Position numbers and translations under genes: made by a program. Positions 35,934 through 44,468 of a stretch of 64,000 nucleotides of DNA are shown in pieces; the stretch's first letter is position 1, and every line of letters starts with the position of its first letter. Under the pieces are notes generated by a model. That model was not told the DNA's origin. It did no database searches and saw only the letters and a list, made by a program, of their open reading frames with translations. Origin of the DNA: Myxococcales bacterium (GTDB lineage Bacteria; Myxococcota_A; Polyangia; Polyangiales; JADJMO01); assembly GCA_016709545.1 (NCBI GenBank), contig JADJMO010000009.1:1-64000 (forward strand), read 5' to 3'.

Positions 35934-36364
35934 TCACGGAGCGGGCGCGGGCGGGATGAACACGCCCTTGCGGTTCTCGCACGCCTTCTGGTGATCCGCC
36001 GCGGTCGAGAAGTAGATCGTGTCGACCGACTCGCGCGACGTGCCGCAGCGGGCGAGGCAGCTGCCCTGCGGCGACGGCTTGCACGGCCCCTCCGAGAAGG
36101 TGCCCTTCACGTTGTCGCAGACCTTCCGCGCCTGCGCCTCGTCTTCGCCGCCCGAGCCCGTGGCCTGCGTGCAGACATTGCCCAGGGTGCCGAACGCGAA
36201 CTCGCAATGCCCGTAGATGGTCTTGGTCGGCTTGGCATCGGGGCGCAGACCCACGGCTCCTCGGCCGGCGGCGCGCTCGACTTCGGCGAGGGCGACGACG
36301 AGCCCCCGCCGCACGCGGCCAAGACGAACGACACGGCGACCACGAACTGACTGACCTCGCGCAT
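35934..36364 (-). CDS. Predicted small lipoprotein, frame break in a C-run
   Basis: About 143 aa with a signal, MREVSQFVVAVSFVLAAC, from ATG 36364. Near 36240 a run of four C (minus strand) should be five: adding one C joins EEPWVCAP with DAKPTKTIYGHCEFAFGTLG and gives a continuous protein. The mature part has paired Cys (CTQATG, VCDNVKG, CKPSPQGSC, RCGTSRES, CENRKG), which suggest a small disulfide-rich fold. It ends 4 nt from the end of the convergent propeller lipoprotein. Function unknown. Confidence 0.6.
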
Positions 36365-36465
36365 ACGGTCCTCCCCTCGGCCGAGCGACTGCTCGTCCGC
36401 GAGGAGCAGGCTAGGCCCGACGCGGGGCCAGCCGATACGCCATGACCATGGGGTGCCGCATTCGA

Positions 36466-37785
36466 TCAGCTGCCGCAAGGGGAAGGCAGCGCCAGCGGGT
36501 CGACCGACTCCCCGCCTGTGATGTCGGGCGAGTAGGCCACGTCGACGTAGGCCGCGGGCACGGCGTCGCAGTTGGCGACGGCAGCCTGGGTCGGAGGACA
36601 GCTGCCGAAGGAGCAGCCGTTCGCCTGCTGGCTGCCCGTCTTCGGTGAACGGCAGAGGAACAGGCCGGCCTTGCCGTTCTTCGCGGACGCGAGCCCGAAG
36701 ACGTTGTTCCCCATGTCGGCGCCGCCGATGTCGAGCAGCGTCGTGCTGTCGTACGACACCGAGAGGCCGTACAGCGTGTTCTTGTTGAGGGTGCACTTGC
36801 GCAGGGTGACCTGCCAGCCCTTGGCGATGAAGACACCCATCGAGCGGTTGCCCGTGGCGGTGAGCTGACTCAGTGTCTGCACGCCGCCGGCGCCGCCCGC
36901 GTCGAAGAACACCCCGGTGTGGTTGTTGTTGGCCGTGGCGCCGCCGTCCACGAACAGGCTCGCGCCCTTCAGGACGTGGATGCCCGAGCCGGACACGTAG
37001 GTGGCGCCGATGTACGTCCCGCCCTTGTTCCCGTCGAACGTGTTGCCGATCCCCGTCACGTCGACGCGTCCATTGCGCACCATGACGCCGGAGTACGCGT
37101 TGCCATCGATGTGGGTGTTCGGCCCGAACTTGGCGCCGACACCGAGCACGACCACGCCGTCCTTGAGCATGCTCCTCACCGTGGTGTTCACCAGGCTCGG
37201 CTGTGGCGCGGCGGTGCCGCCGGACGCGACCACACCGTTGGCGACCGACCCTCCTTCGATGGTCAGGCCGTCGAGCTTGCTGTTCGCGTCGAGCTGGAAG
37301 GTGCACGAGTCCCCGGAGCTCGCTGCGCAGGGCGTGGTGCCCTTGCCCACGACCTTCACCGCCCCCGATCCATCGGCGCGGTACACCTCGGCGGAGCGCA
37401 CCTTGATGGGGACGACCTCGGGATACGTGCCGGCGCGGATCAGGACGGTGCGCGGACCCGCTCCGTTCGGGGCGCCCGCGGCCTCGGCGAGCGTGCGGAA
37501 CGGACAGGCGGCCGAGCCATTGCCGCCGGCCGCCGCCGCAGCGTCCACGTAGACCGTGGTGGTCGCGGGCTTGACGGGTTCGCCGCACGAGCCGCCGCCG
37601 TCCAGCACGACGGCGTCCAGCGCGTCGGCGACCGCGTCGCCCCCGGCGTCGACCCCCGCCCCGGAATCGGTGGCGACGTCGGCGGTCCCGGTTCCGGTGT
37701 CGGAGCCCTGGGGTGGCGCGATCGTGAAATCGCTGCTCGAACAAGCGACGAGGCCCACAGCCAGCAGGATCGGAGCGATTCGCAT
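36466..37785 (-). CDS. Secreted right-handed beta-helix lipoprotein
   Basis: 439 aa. MRIAPILLAVGLVACSSSD has lipobox VAC; a Thr/Asp/Ala linker follows. The rest shows the repeating strands of a parallel beta-helix (for example TVYVDAAAAAGGNGSAACPF, LIRAGTYPEVVPIKV, LTIEGGSVANGVV, SMLKDGVVVLGVGAKFGPN and IGNTFDGNKGG). This is the fold of pectate lyases and many adhesins. The DxxxxxGNGSxAxPFxTLxEA motif near residue 80 is typical of such proteins. No catalytic residues are identifiable, so a binding or structural role is equally likely. Confidence 0.8.
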   Translation of the reverse strand: MRIAPILLAVGLVACSSSDFTIAPPQGSDTGTGTADVATDSGAGVDAGGDAVADALDAVVLDGGGSCGEPVKPATTTVYVDAAAAAGGNGSAACPFRTLAEAAGAPNGAGPRTVLIRAGTYPEVVPIKVRSAEVYRADGSGAVKVVGKGTTPCAASSGDSCTFQLDANSKLDGLTIEGGSVANGVVASGGTAAPQPSLVNTTVRSMLKDGVVVLGVGAKFGPNTHIDGNAYSGVMVRNGRVDVTGIGNTFDGNKGGTYIGATYVSGSGIHVLKGASLFVDGGATANNNHTGVFFDAGGAGGVQTLSQLTATGNRSMGVFIAKGWQVTLRKCTLNKNTLYGLSVSYDSTTLLDIGGADMGNNVFGLASAKNGKAGLFLCRSPKTGSQQANGCSFGSCPPTQAAVANCDAVPAAYVDVAYSPDITGGESVDPLALPSPCGS

Positions 37786-37848
37786 GACACCTCCCAGGAA
37801 GAAAGTCCTCGAAGACTAGCACCTGTGCGAGAGATGCCAGCCACCGAT

Positions 37849-38613
37849 TCAGCCGACGACCTTGCGCCGCGCGGCGTGCTGGATCGGGGTCTTGGTGTTG
37901 GCGTCCTTGGCCAGCTGACGGAGCTCCGCCGGGCCCACGTGATCGAGCAGCTTGATGGCGGTGCCCACTGGCGTCTTCGGGTTGCGCACGAGCGCGATGG
38001 CTATCTCGGACCGCTGCGCCCACTCGCGCTTGTCGGCGATCTGCTGGAGGATCTGCGGCGAGACGGTGCGCATCTTGGCGATGGCGGCCACCTCGTCGAG
38101 CTGCAGGCCCGGGTTGCGCAGCACGTGCCCGTGCAGCGCGGGGACGTTGTCGCGCAGGATCGCCATGCGCTCGTCGCGGCTGCCGCGCAGCGCGAGGCTC
38201 ACCCGCGACGGCGCCGGCGCGGAGGCGCGGCGGCCCCCGGCCTTGGTCTCGGCCTCGAGATCGGCGGTGGACAGGTAGACGTGCTCCGCGTCCTGATCGT
38301 CACCGCTCGCGACCCGCGCCGAGGCCGCGAACGCCGCGAGCGCCGGCGCCGTGAACGTGACGGCCACGCCGACGCCGGGGAAGGCCTGCACCACCTGCGC
38401 CTCGAGCAGCAAGCTCTCGCCGTCCGGCGCCACGAGCTCGAAGGCGATGGGCGCGAACTGGGCGAGCTCTTCGGGGGGCTCCACGCGCACGAGGTATCCG
38501 CCGCGCGCGAGCTGGGCGTCGAAGTCGACGCCGAACTCCTCGGGACGATGCCACGTGACGCGGAGCCGCACGGGAGAAGGGTACCGACCCTGCGACCCAC
38601 CGTCAGCAGCCAC
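37849..38613 (-). CDS. PilZ-like plus repeat-domain protein
   Basis: 254 aa. The N-terminal half (RVTWHRPEEFGVDFDAQLARGGYLV) has the look of a PilZ-related beta-barrel, but the RxxxR and DxSxxG c-di-GMP motif is absent or altered. The C-terminal 110 residues (MAILRDNVPALHGHVLRNPGLQLDEVAAIAKM, NPKTPVGTAIKLLDHVGPAEL) are helical HEAT-like repeats found in myxobacterial gliding or signalling proteins. The start codon is uncertain: GTG at 38613 is used, GTG at 38571 is possible. The next gene starts only 8 nt away on the other strand. Confidence 0.65.
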   Translation of the reverse strand: MAADGGSQGRYPSPVRLRVTWHRPEEFGVDFDAQLARGGYLVRVEPPEELAQFAPIAFELVAPDGESLLLEAQVVQAFPGVGVAVTFTAPALAAFAASARVASGDDQDAEHVYLSTADLEAETKAGGRRASAPAPSRVSLALRGSRDERMAILRDNVPALHGHVLRNPGLQLDEVAAIAKMRTVSPQILQQIADKREWAQRSEIAIALVRNPKTPVGTAIKLLDHVGPAELRQLAKDANTKTPIQHAARRKVVG

Positions 38614-38621
38614 GGCGTGGG

Positions 38622-39221
38622 GTGGACGGGGGTCCGCCGTCCGTGCGACCGCGCCTCCGGGTGCTGCTCCCGATCCTGGCCGCGATCGCGCTGATCATCG
38701 TCTGGCCGGCGGGACGTGGGCCCGGCGTGAGCCCCGCGGCGGCGTGCAGCTACACGCCCATCACCTTCGCCCGGGCGCGCGACGCACCCGTGATCTTCCT
38801 CGGCCGGGTCGTGCGCACGAAGGCGGCCGGCAGCGAGACGCTGGTGACCTTCTCCGTCGAGCGCGTGTTCTCGGGCTGGGTCACCGACGAGGTCACCGGT
38901 TCGACCTCCAGTGGAGCCTCGTGCGGGCTAGAGAACGTCGGCTTCCAGACCCAGTGGCTCGTTTTCGCGGGGAGCGACCTCGAGCTGCGCGCGAACTCGG
39001 GCACGCGTCGGATGGACGATCGGGGCGCGCAGGCGTGGCTCGACGCGCTCGGCGCGGGATACCCGCCACGACAACACTCGCTCGCGACGTTGTTCGATCC
39101 AGAGTCGGGGTTCGACGCCTCTGCCGCGAGCCGGCGCGTGTTCGACGGCACCGCGCTGATCGTCCTGTCGCTCGGTGGCATCGGCTGGCTCCGCAAGCGA
39201 CGCGCGAGAGCCGTCTCGTGA
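38622..39221 (+). CDS. NTR/TIMP-like secreted protein with C-terminal anchor
   Basis: 199 aa, GTG start. After a hydrophobic signal (LLPILAAIALIIVWPAG) comes SPAAACSYTPITFARARDAPVIFLGRVV, typical of the netrin/TIMP-like (NTR) domain that begins with a Cys and forms an OB-fold. A hydrophobic stretch TALIVLSLGGIGWLRKRRAR at the end is a membrane anchor with a basic stop-transfer. The gene overlaps the next start by 4 nt and is divergent from the PilZ-like gene with overlapping promoter space. Confidence 0.7.
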   Translation: MDGGPPSVRPRLRVLLPILAAIALIIVWPAGRGPGVSPAAACSYTPITFARARDAPVIFLGRVVRTKAAGSETLVTFSVERVFSGWVTDEVTGSTSSGASCGLENVGFQTQWLVFAGSDLELRANSGTRRMDDRGAQAWLDALGAGYPPRQHSLATLFDPESGFDASAASRRVFDGTALIVLSLGGIGWLRKRRARAVS

Positions 39222-39687
39222 GGCTCGTACCCGTCGCACTCGGCGTCCTCTTCGGCTGCGCGCGCGAGGCGGCCATCGCCCCCGACCCCGCGCCTGCGCA
39301 CGAAGCCGGCGCGGTCGAGAGCCGTCGGTCGTCGGTGCGACCACCCTCGCGCGGGCCTTCGACGCAGATCGTGTCGCTGCCCAGGCGCGGTACGGCCTCT
39401 CGACGGACGACGCGAGCGTGCGCCCGCCGTTCCTCGTGACCGGCCCGCTGATCGGGCTCGACGAGCTGTATTCCGGGTTGGATCGCGTGCGTTTCGGCGA
39501 CGCCGAGCGTGGCTTCGCGGCCTGCTACGTGCCCGTCATCACACCGGTCATGAAGCGCTGGAAGGTCGGTCGCACGGTCGTCGTGCGGACCCACGGCGTG
39601 TACTCCTACAGCCCGGGCCAAGTGCTCCTCGAGTGCGAGTTCGTGCAGCCGGATCCGAACGGCCCCGTTCCGGCCAGCACGCTCTGA
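39218..39687 (+). CDS. OB-fold lipoprotein (tRNA_anti-like family), frame break
   Basis: The GTG at 39218 overlaps the previous stop and encodes VRLVPVALGVLFGCAREAA, a lipoprotein signal. Near 39325 the frame changes; the next frame gives TLARAFDADRVAAQARYG, then PPFLVTGPLIGLDELYSGLD and ending CEFVQPDPNGPVPA. The ADRVAAQARY and VTGPL features match the OB-fold tRNA_anti-like family of secreted proteins. Removing one GA of the GAGAG at the break would join the parts (about 155 aa). Confidence 0.55.
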
Positions 39688-39711
39688 GCACGGGGGGCGA
39701 ATTTTGGCGCC

Positions 39712-39737
39712 GCACGAATGTAAAGCGGGCGTTTTAC
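39712..39737. promoter_or_regulatory. Palindromic element, copy 2
   Basis: The left arm GCACGAATGTAAA and core GCGGGCG followed by TTTTAC repeat the 25767-25800 element with a single difference over 26 bp. It lies just 14 nt upstream of the Ser/Thr kinase ATG and 25 nt after the OB-fold lipoprotein stop. An ATTTTGG sequence precedes both copies as well. Confidence 0.55.
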
Positions 39738-39751
39738 GATACGATCGCTCG

Positions 39752-41341
39752 ATGGACGCGGGGTCGGTGCGCCGGTCGCTGGACGCGTTGCGCGCCCCGC
39801 TGGCCGACGCGCTCGCGGTGGAGCTCGGCGAGCTCGATCGCCGCATCCTGCGCCTGTGGACCGGGCTGGTCGTCGCCGGGATCGGCGTCGGGCTGGTCAC
39901 CGCCGTCACCGCCTCGCGCCCACTCGGCCTCGCCTCGGCGGCCATCTCGGGCCTGTTCGCGGCGTTCTTCCTCGGCGCCGAGGCGCTCTCGCGGCGCGGC
40001 CGCTTCCCCCGCGCGCTCCCGCTCGTCGTCGCCGTCGTCGAGGCCACCATCCCCTGGGCGTTCTCGCTGGTGATCGGGCTCGTGCAGGGCCCGATCTACG
40101 CGATGGCGTCGTGGGTGCCGCCGATGCTGTTCTCCGCGCTGATCGTCGCGCAGACGGCCCGCTTCCGCGTCGTCGCGCCGCTGGTCGTCGGCGCGACCGG
40201 CGCCATCGCGCACCTGCTCCTGTACCTCCTCGTCGTGCGCCCGCGGTTGCCGGTCGACCCGCCGCTCTTCGCGCAGGGCACGCTGCAGATCACGCGTGCG
40301 ATGTCGCTCCTCGCCGCGGGCGCCCTCGGGACCGTCGTCGGCCTCGCCACGCGCCGCGTGATCGGACGCGCCGAGCGCGAGGTGCGCGCACAGGATCTGT
40401 TCGGAAAATACCGCCTCGTCCGCCACCTCGCCTCGGGTGGCATGGGCCTGGTGTTCGAGGCCCTCTACTGCCCCGAAGGCGGCTTCTCGCGGCGCGTCGC
40501 GGTCAAGCGCATCCACCCGCACCTCGCCGAGCTCGAGACGTTCGTGTCGGCGTTCCGCGCCGAGGCGGAGCTCTGTGCCCACCTGACCCACCCCAACATC
40601 GTGCAGGTGCTCGACTTCGGCCGCGTGGGGCAGACCTACTTCCTCGCGATGGAGCTCGTGGAGGGCGCGCCGCTCTCGGCGATCGTGCGTCGCCAGGTCC
40701 GCGCGCGAGAAGGCCTACCCGAGGGCGTCGTCGCGCGCATCGGCGCGTGCCTCCTCGCCGGCCTCGCCCACGCGCACGGTGGCGCGCGCGACGAGGCGGG
40801 CAAGGCGCTCCACGTCGTGCACCGCGATCTGTGCCCCGCCAACGTGCTCCTCTCCGCCCACGGCGACGTGAAGATCTCGGACTTCGGCGTCGCGCGCGCC
40901 CTCGGCGACGCCGCGCAGGGGCACACGCGCAGCCTCGAGGGTCACGCGCCGTACATGGCCCCCGAGCAGGTGCGGTGTCTGCCGTTCGACGAGCGCGTCG
41001 ACCTGTTCTCGGTCGGGGTGGTGCTGTGGGAGCTGCTGGTCGGTCAGTACCTGTTCCGCCAATCGACCGAGCACCAGACGCTGCTCGCGGTGATCGAGGC
41101 CACCGTGCCGCCGCCGTCGCTCTCGCGCGCCGTCGACCCCGCGTGGGACGCGTTCTTCGCGCGCGCCCTCGCCCGCGAGCCGGACGACCGGTTCCCCACG
41201 GCGGACGCGATGCGCGCGGCGCTCGAGGCCATCCCGGGGGCGCGCGCCACGGACGACGATCTCGCGGCGCTGGTCGCCGAGGCCCAGAAGAAGCCGGCGC
41301 AGGTCGAGGAGCCCGAGGCGCCGACCACGCGGGACACGTGA
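39752..41341 (+). CDS. Membrane-bound Ser/Thr protein kinase
   Basis: 529 aa from ATG 39752. Residues about 36-200 are hydrophobic, with about six transmembrane segments; the kinase domain follows at about 220-490: glycine loop LASGGMGLVFEA, ATP lysine in VAVKR (Lys252), catalytic loop HRDLCPAN (357-364), DFG at 377-379 and MAPE. HRDLCPAN replaces the usual HRDLKPxN, so the Lys that helps phosphate transfer is Cys; activity may be altered or the kinase atypical. The kinase domain is C-terminal to the membrane part, unlike the common order. It would phosphorylate cytoplasmic proteins in response to an envelope or lipid cue. Confidence 0.9.
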   Translation: MDAGSVRRSLDALRAPLADALAVELGELDRRILRLWTGLVVAGIGVGLVTAVTASRPLGLASAAISGLFAAFFLGAEALSRRGRFPRALPLVVAVVEATIPWAFSLVIGLVQGPIYAMASWVPPMLFSALIVAQTARFRVVAPLVVGATGAIAHLLLYLLVVRPRLPVDPPLFAQGTLQITRAMSLLAAGALGTVVGLATRRVIGRAEREVRAQDLFGKYRLVRHLASGGMGLVFEALYCPEGGFSRRVAVKRIHPHLAELETFVSAFRAEAELCAHLTHPNIVQVLDFGRVGQTYFLAMELVEGAPLSAIVRRQVRAREGLPEGVVARIGACLLAGLAHAHGGARDEAGKALHVVHRDLCPANVLLSAHGDVKISDFGVARALGDAAQGHTRSLEGHAPYMAPEQVRCLPFDERVDLFSVGVVLWELLVGQYLFRQSTEHQTLLAVIEATVPPPSLSRAVDPAWDAFFARALAREPDDRFPTADAMRAALEAIPGARATDDDLAALVAEAQKKPAQVEEPEAPTTRDT

Positions 41342-41348
41342 GGCCACC

Positions 41349-41478
41349 GTGGAGTCGACTCCGCCCGACTGTGGAGTCGACTCCGCCCGACTGTGGAGTC
41401 GACTCCGCCCGACTGTGGAGTCGACTCCGCCCGACTGTGGAGTCGACTCCGCCTCACTGTGGAGTCGACTCCGCCCGA
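41349..41478. repeat. Six tandem 22-bp repeats with a SalI-type palindrome
   Basis: Six copies of a 22-bp unit, starting at 41351, 41373, 41395, 41417, 41439 and 41461, each contain the perfect 12-bp palindrome GGAGTCGACTCC followed by GCCCGACTGT (fifth unit GCCTCACTGT). The array is between the convergent kinase and hydrolase genes, so it can fold into six hairpins on the transcripts of either strand. It may act as terminator or be a polymorphic intergenic satellite. Confidence 0.9.
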
Positions 41479-41517
41479 ACCGACCTGCCGCTCGGAGGCC
41501 GGGGCAACGAACAGGCG

Positions 41518-42444
41518 TCAGCGCGAGAGGCCGAGGAACCCACCGATCGCGGCCAGCGTGGCCGCGGGTGCGTCGACGTGCGGGAAGTGCGAGGCGCGAT
41601 CGAGCCACACCATCTTCGCGTCGGGGATCGTCCGCGCGAGCCGCCGGCCCACCTCGGGTGGGACCATGGGATCGTCCTCCCGGGTGTAGAGCAGGAGCAG
41701 CGGCACCGGGAACGGTCGCGTCGCCTCGAGCGTGCGCGCGAACGCCGCGAACGCCCGCGGATCGAGCGTCTCCGAGAGGTAGCGGAAGAAGGCGTCGCAC
41801 CCGTCGCGCGCCGCGAGCGGCCGGCCGTACTCCTCCGCCTCCTCGAGCGACTTCAGCGACTCGTCGAAGTAGTGCACGTTGCGGTGCGCCCAGCGCAGCG
41901 GGTCGCGCGCGACGATCGCGTGCAGCAGCGCGCTCGCCCCCGGCAGGCGCGTGGCGAGGCGCAGCGCCTGGAACCGCGCCGACGGGAACATCGGGGCGTG
42001 GATGCACACGAGACGGCGGACCAGCTCGGGGCGCTCCACGGCGAGGCGCATCGTGAGGTAGCCGCCCATGGAGTTGCCGACGACGTCGCTGCCCTCGATG
42101 CCGACGGTGGTCATGAAGTGGCCGAGGAAGCGGGCCAGCACGTCGGGCGCGTAGCTGCCCCGCACCATGTCGCTGCGGCCGGCGCCGGGGAGGTCGAGCG
42201 CGATCACGCGCCGGGTCCGGGCGAGCTCGGCGAGCACGTAGCGGAACGAGTAGCTCGTGGTCATGAGGCCGTGCACGAGGAGCAGCGGCTCGCCGGTGCC
42301 GAGCTCGCGGTAGTGGATGCGGACGTCACCGAGCTCCGTGCGCGGGACGACGACCTCCTTCGACGGCGTCGTGAAGTAGTCGTGGGGCACCCGCGGCTGG
42401 GTCGGGAGGTCCTGGAAGCGCCCTTGGACGAAGGCCCGTGCCAT
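41518..42444 (-). CDS. Alpha/beta hydrolase
   Basis: 308 aa. Oxyanion motif LLLVHGL near residue 54, nucleophile elbow GNSMGG (Ser125), acidic residue in REDDPMVP near 255 and catalytic His in ASHFPHVD near residue 287, all at normal family positions. It is a soluble hydrolase, probably an esterase or lactonase-type enzyme; the substrate is unknown. It is convergent with the kinase gene and divergent from the T6SS operon, with 196 nt between its start and the DUF2169 start. Confidence 0.9.
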   Translation of the reverse strand: MARAFVQGRFQDLPTQPRVPHDYFTTPSKEVVVPRTELGDVRIHYRELGTGEPLLLVHGLMTTSYSFRYVLAELARTRRVIALDLPGAGRSDMVRGSYAPDVLARFLGHFMTTVGIEGSDVVGNSMGGYLTMRLAVERPELVRRLVCIHAPMFPSARFQALRLATRLPGASALLHAIVARDPLRWAHRNVHYFDESLKSLEEAEEYGRPLAARDGCDAFFRYLSETLDPRAFAAFARTLEATRPFPVPLLLLYTREDDPMVPPEVGRRLARTIPDAKMVWLDRASHFPHVDAPAATLAAIGGFLGLSR

Positions 42445-42640
42445 CCGAGCACTCCAGCACGCCTTCCTTCGTCACGGCCAGCCCGGCCGTCTTCGAAGTC
42501 GAGGAGCCCGACAAGGCGCCCCTCGGCGTGGCCGAGATGGTCACGGGGCGGTGCGTTCCACAGGTACGACACGCCCCCACGCCCGACTCTGCTTCTGACG
42601 CGCGCGATCGTGGCGTACGTTCGCGCAGAGCTGCGGCCCC

Positions 42641-43633
42641 ATGTTCGTGAACCGTACGCCCTTCCCCGCGCTCGACGTCCCGACGATCGATCCCACCGGC
42701 CGCGACGTGGTCGTGGCGATCCTCAAGGTCACGGGCGAGGTGGTCGACGGGCAGGTGCGCTTCGCCGACGAGCCGAGCCCGATCCGCGCCTCCGACGTCA
42801 CCTGGGACGACGAGCCCGCGGCCAGCATCAAGTTCCCGAGCGACGTCTGCGTGCAGAAGCGGGGTACCGACGTGATCGTCGTGGGCCACGCCCAGGCCCC
42901 CGCGCCGACCGAGGCCATCGACGTCGCCATCAAGGTCGGCGAGCGCACGGTGTGCCTCTGCGTCCACGGGCCGCGCGTGTTCATGCGCGGCCTCGCGGGC
43001 GTCGTCGTGGGCCCCGCGGTGCCGTTCGTGCGGGCGCCGCTGCGCTACGAGCTCGCCTACGGCGGCAGCGCCGACGAGGGTCAGGTCGTCGAGGCGCGGA
43101 ACCCGGTCGGGTGTGGCATCGCCGTGCGGGCCGCCGATCTCCTCGATCGCCCGGCCCCCCGCATCGACGACCCGGAGGCGCCGTACACCCGCGCGAGCGC
43201 ACACCCCACCCCCGCAGGCTGCGGCGCGATCGCCGCGCACTGGTCGCCGCGGCGCGAGCACGCCGGCACCCTCGACGAGCACTGGCAGAAGACCCGCCTG
43301 CCGATCATGCCGCTCGACTTCGACGCGCGCTTCAACAACGTCGCCCACCGCTCGCTGCTGTTCGACGAGCCCCTCGCGCCGCGCGAGCGCATCGCCATCC
43401 TCGGCGTGCGCGAGGACGGCGGCGTCTTCACCTTCGAGCTGCCCGAGCTGCCCGTCTTCCGGTTCCTCGGCCGCTACAGCAGCGGCGCCGCGCGCGAGGA
43501 GCGGCCCTCGATCGACACCGTGCTCGTCGACACCGACACCGCGCGCGTCGAGCTCACGATGCGCGCAGCGTTCCCCCTCGGCCGCAAGCGCGAGGTGCTG
43601 CGCGAGCTCCTCGTCGGGGCCCATGCCGGCTGA
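42641..43633 (+). CDS. DUF2169 family T6SS accessory protein
   Basis: 330 aa. The protein begins MFVNRTPFPALDVPTIDPTG and contains FMRGLAGVVVGPAVPFVRAPLRYELAYGG, NPVGCGIA and RLPIMPLDFDARFNNVAHRSLLFDE. These match DUF2169 proteins, which are encoded next to VgrG and PAAR/RHS effectors and are thought to be chaperones or adaptors for loading cargo on the T6SS spike. It is the first gene of a 17-kb operon-like run. Its stop overlaps the next start by 11 nt. Confidence is high for family, moderate for role. Confidence 0.9.
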   Translation: MFVNRTPFPALDVPTIDPTGRDVVVAILKVTGEVVDGQVRFADEPSPIRASDVTWDDEPAASIKFPSDVCVQKRGTDVIVVGHAQAPAPTEAIDVAIKVGERTVCLCVHGPRVFMRGLAGVVVGPAVPFVRAPLRYELAYGGSADEGQVVEARNPVGCGIAVRAADLLDRPAPRIDDPEAPYTRASAHPTPAGCGAIAAHWSPRREHAGTLDEHWQKTRLPIMPLDFDARFNNVAHRSLLFDEPLAPRERIAILGVREDGGVFTFELPELPVFRFLGRYSSGAAREERPSIDTVLVDTDTARVELTMRAAFPLGRKREVLRELLVGAHAG

Positions 43634-44468
43634 GCCGATCCACGTCGAGCTCTTCGTCCCGCCGCTCGAGGGCGAGGGCGAGGTCGTGGCCGCGGTGTCG
43701 ATGGATCGCTACGCGGCGATCCTGGCCGGCTTCGCGGAGGGCCTGCCCGCCGGCGAGGTGCTGCTGCACGAGGGGGTCGAGCCCCGCGCCTGGCCCGCCA
43801 TCGAATCCATGTGGCAGGACCACCTCGACGCCGACTTCGACCGCGGGGGCACGCTGCTCGAGGAGCTCGACCGGCGGATGTTGCTCCATCGAGATCGGTA
43901 CACGCGCCCGATTCCGCCGCTCGACGAGGACCTGCGCGCCTACCTCGACTTCGATCGCGGCTGGTCGGCGCGCGAGGACGGCGAGACGCTGCTCGAGGCC
44001 ATCGGCCTGCGCATGACCGACCTCGCGCGGCTCGACGCGGCCTGGGACGCGCGCCTCGAGAAGAGCGCCGAGCTCCGCGCCACGTGGACCAAGCTCATGG
44101 GCGAGGAGCCGGGCCCGTTCCCCGTGGTCGCTCCGCCCCCGCCGCAGTCGCTCCGTGGCCCGGCGCGCGACCCGATCCCGCCCCTGCCCGCGGAGCCGGC
44201 CGCTGCACCGGCCGACGCGCCCCCGCCGGTGTTCTCGGCCCTCGAGCCCGACCTCGATCTCGAGCAGTACGCCTCACTCTGCGCCGAGCTCCACGCCGGC
44301 GTGCACCCGGAGGAGGAGGTCTTCGCGCGCTACGGGCTCGCCGATCCGGCGGCCCGCGAGGCGACCTCGGCCTCGTTCCAGCGGCGCTTCGCCGAGGACC
44401 CGCTGTCCCTCGAGCGCTACCGCTCGCTCTACCACCTCGCCACGCTCGTCTACCGGAGGCACGAATGA
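43623..44468 (+). CDS. T6SS island protein of unknown function
   Basis: 281 aa from ATG 43623. An N-terminal alpha/beta section (HVELFVPPLEGEGEVVAAVS), a mid acidic part (DEDLRAYLDFDRGWSAREDGE) and a Pro/Ala linker (VVAPPPPQSLRGPARDPIPPLP) precede a helical C-terminal domain of about 75 residues (LDLEQYASLCAELHAGVHPEEEVFARYGL). No known family. It overlaps DUF2169 by 11 nt and VgrG1 by 4 nt, so it is translated with them; a spike-adaptor or chaperone role is inferred. Confidence 0.8.
   Translation: MPAEPIHVELFVPPLEGEGEVVAAVSMDRYAAILAGFAEGLPAGEVLLHEGVEPRAWPAIESMWQDHLDADFDRGGTLLEELDRRMLLHRDRYTRPIPPLDEDLRAYLDFDRGWSAREDGETLLEAIGLRMTDLARLDAAWDARLEKSAELRATWTKLMGEEPGPFPVVAPPPPQSLRGPARDPIPPLPAEPAAAPADAPPPVFSALEPDLDLEQYASLCAELHAGVHPEEEVFARYGLADPAAREATSASFQRRFAEDPLSLERYRSLYHLATLVYRRHE

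Noticed and set aside
41349..41478. CRISPR array
   Set aside because: The 22-bp units follow each other without unique spacers, and there are no cas genes nearby; it is a tandem repeat.
39856..44016. A very long open frame overlapping the kinase and DUF2169 genes
   Set aside because: It is an Arg/Gly/Pro-rich shadow frame caused by high third-position GC; the kinase, hydrolase and DUF2169 genes explain the DNA.
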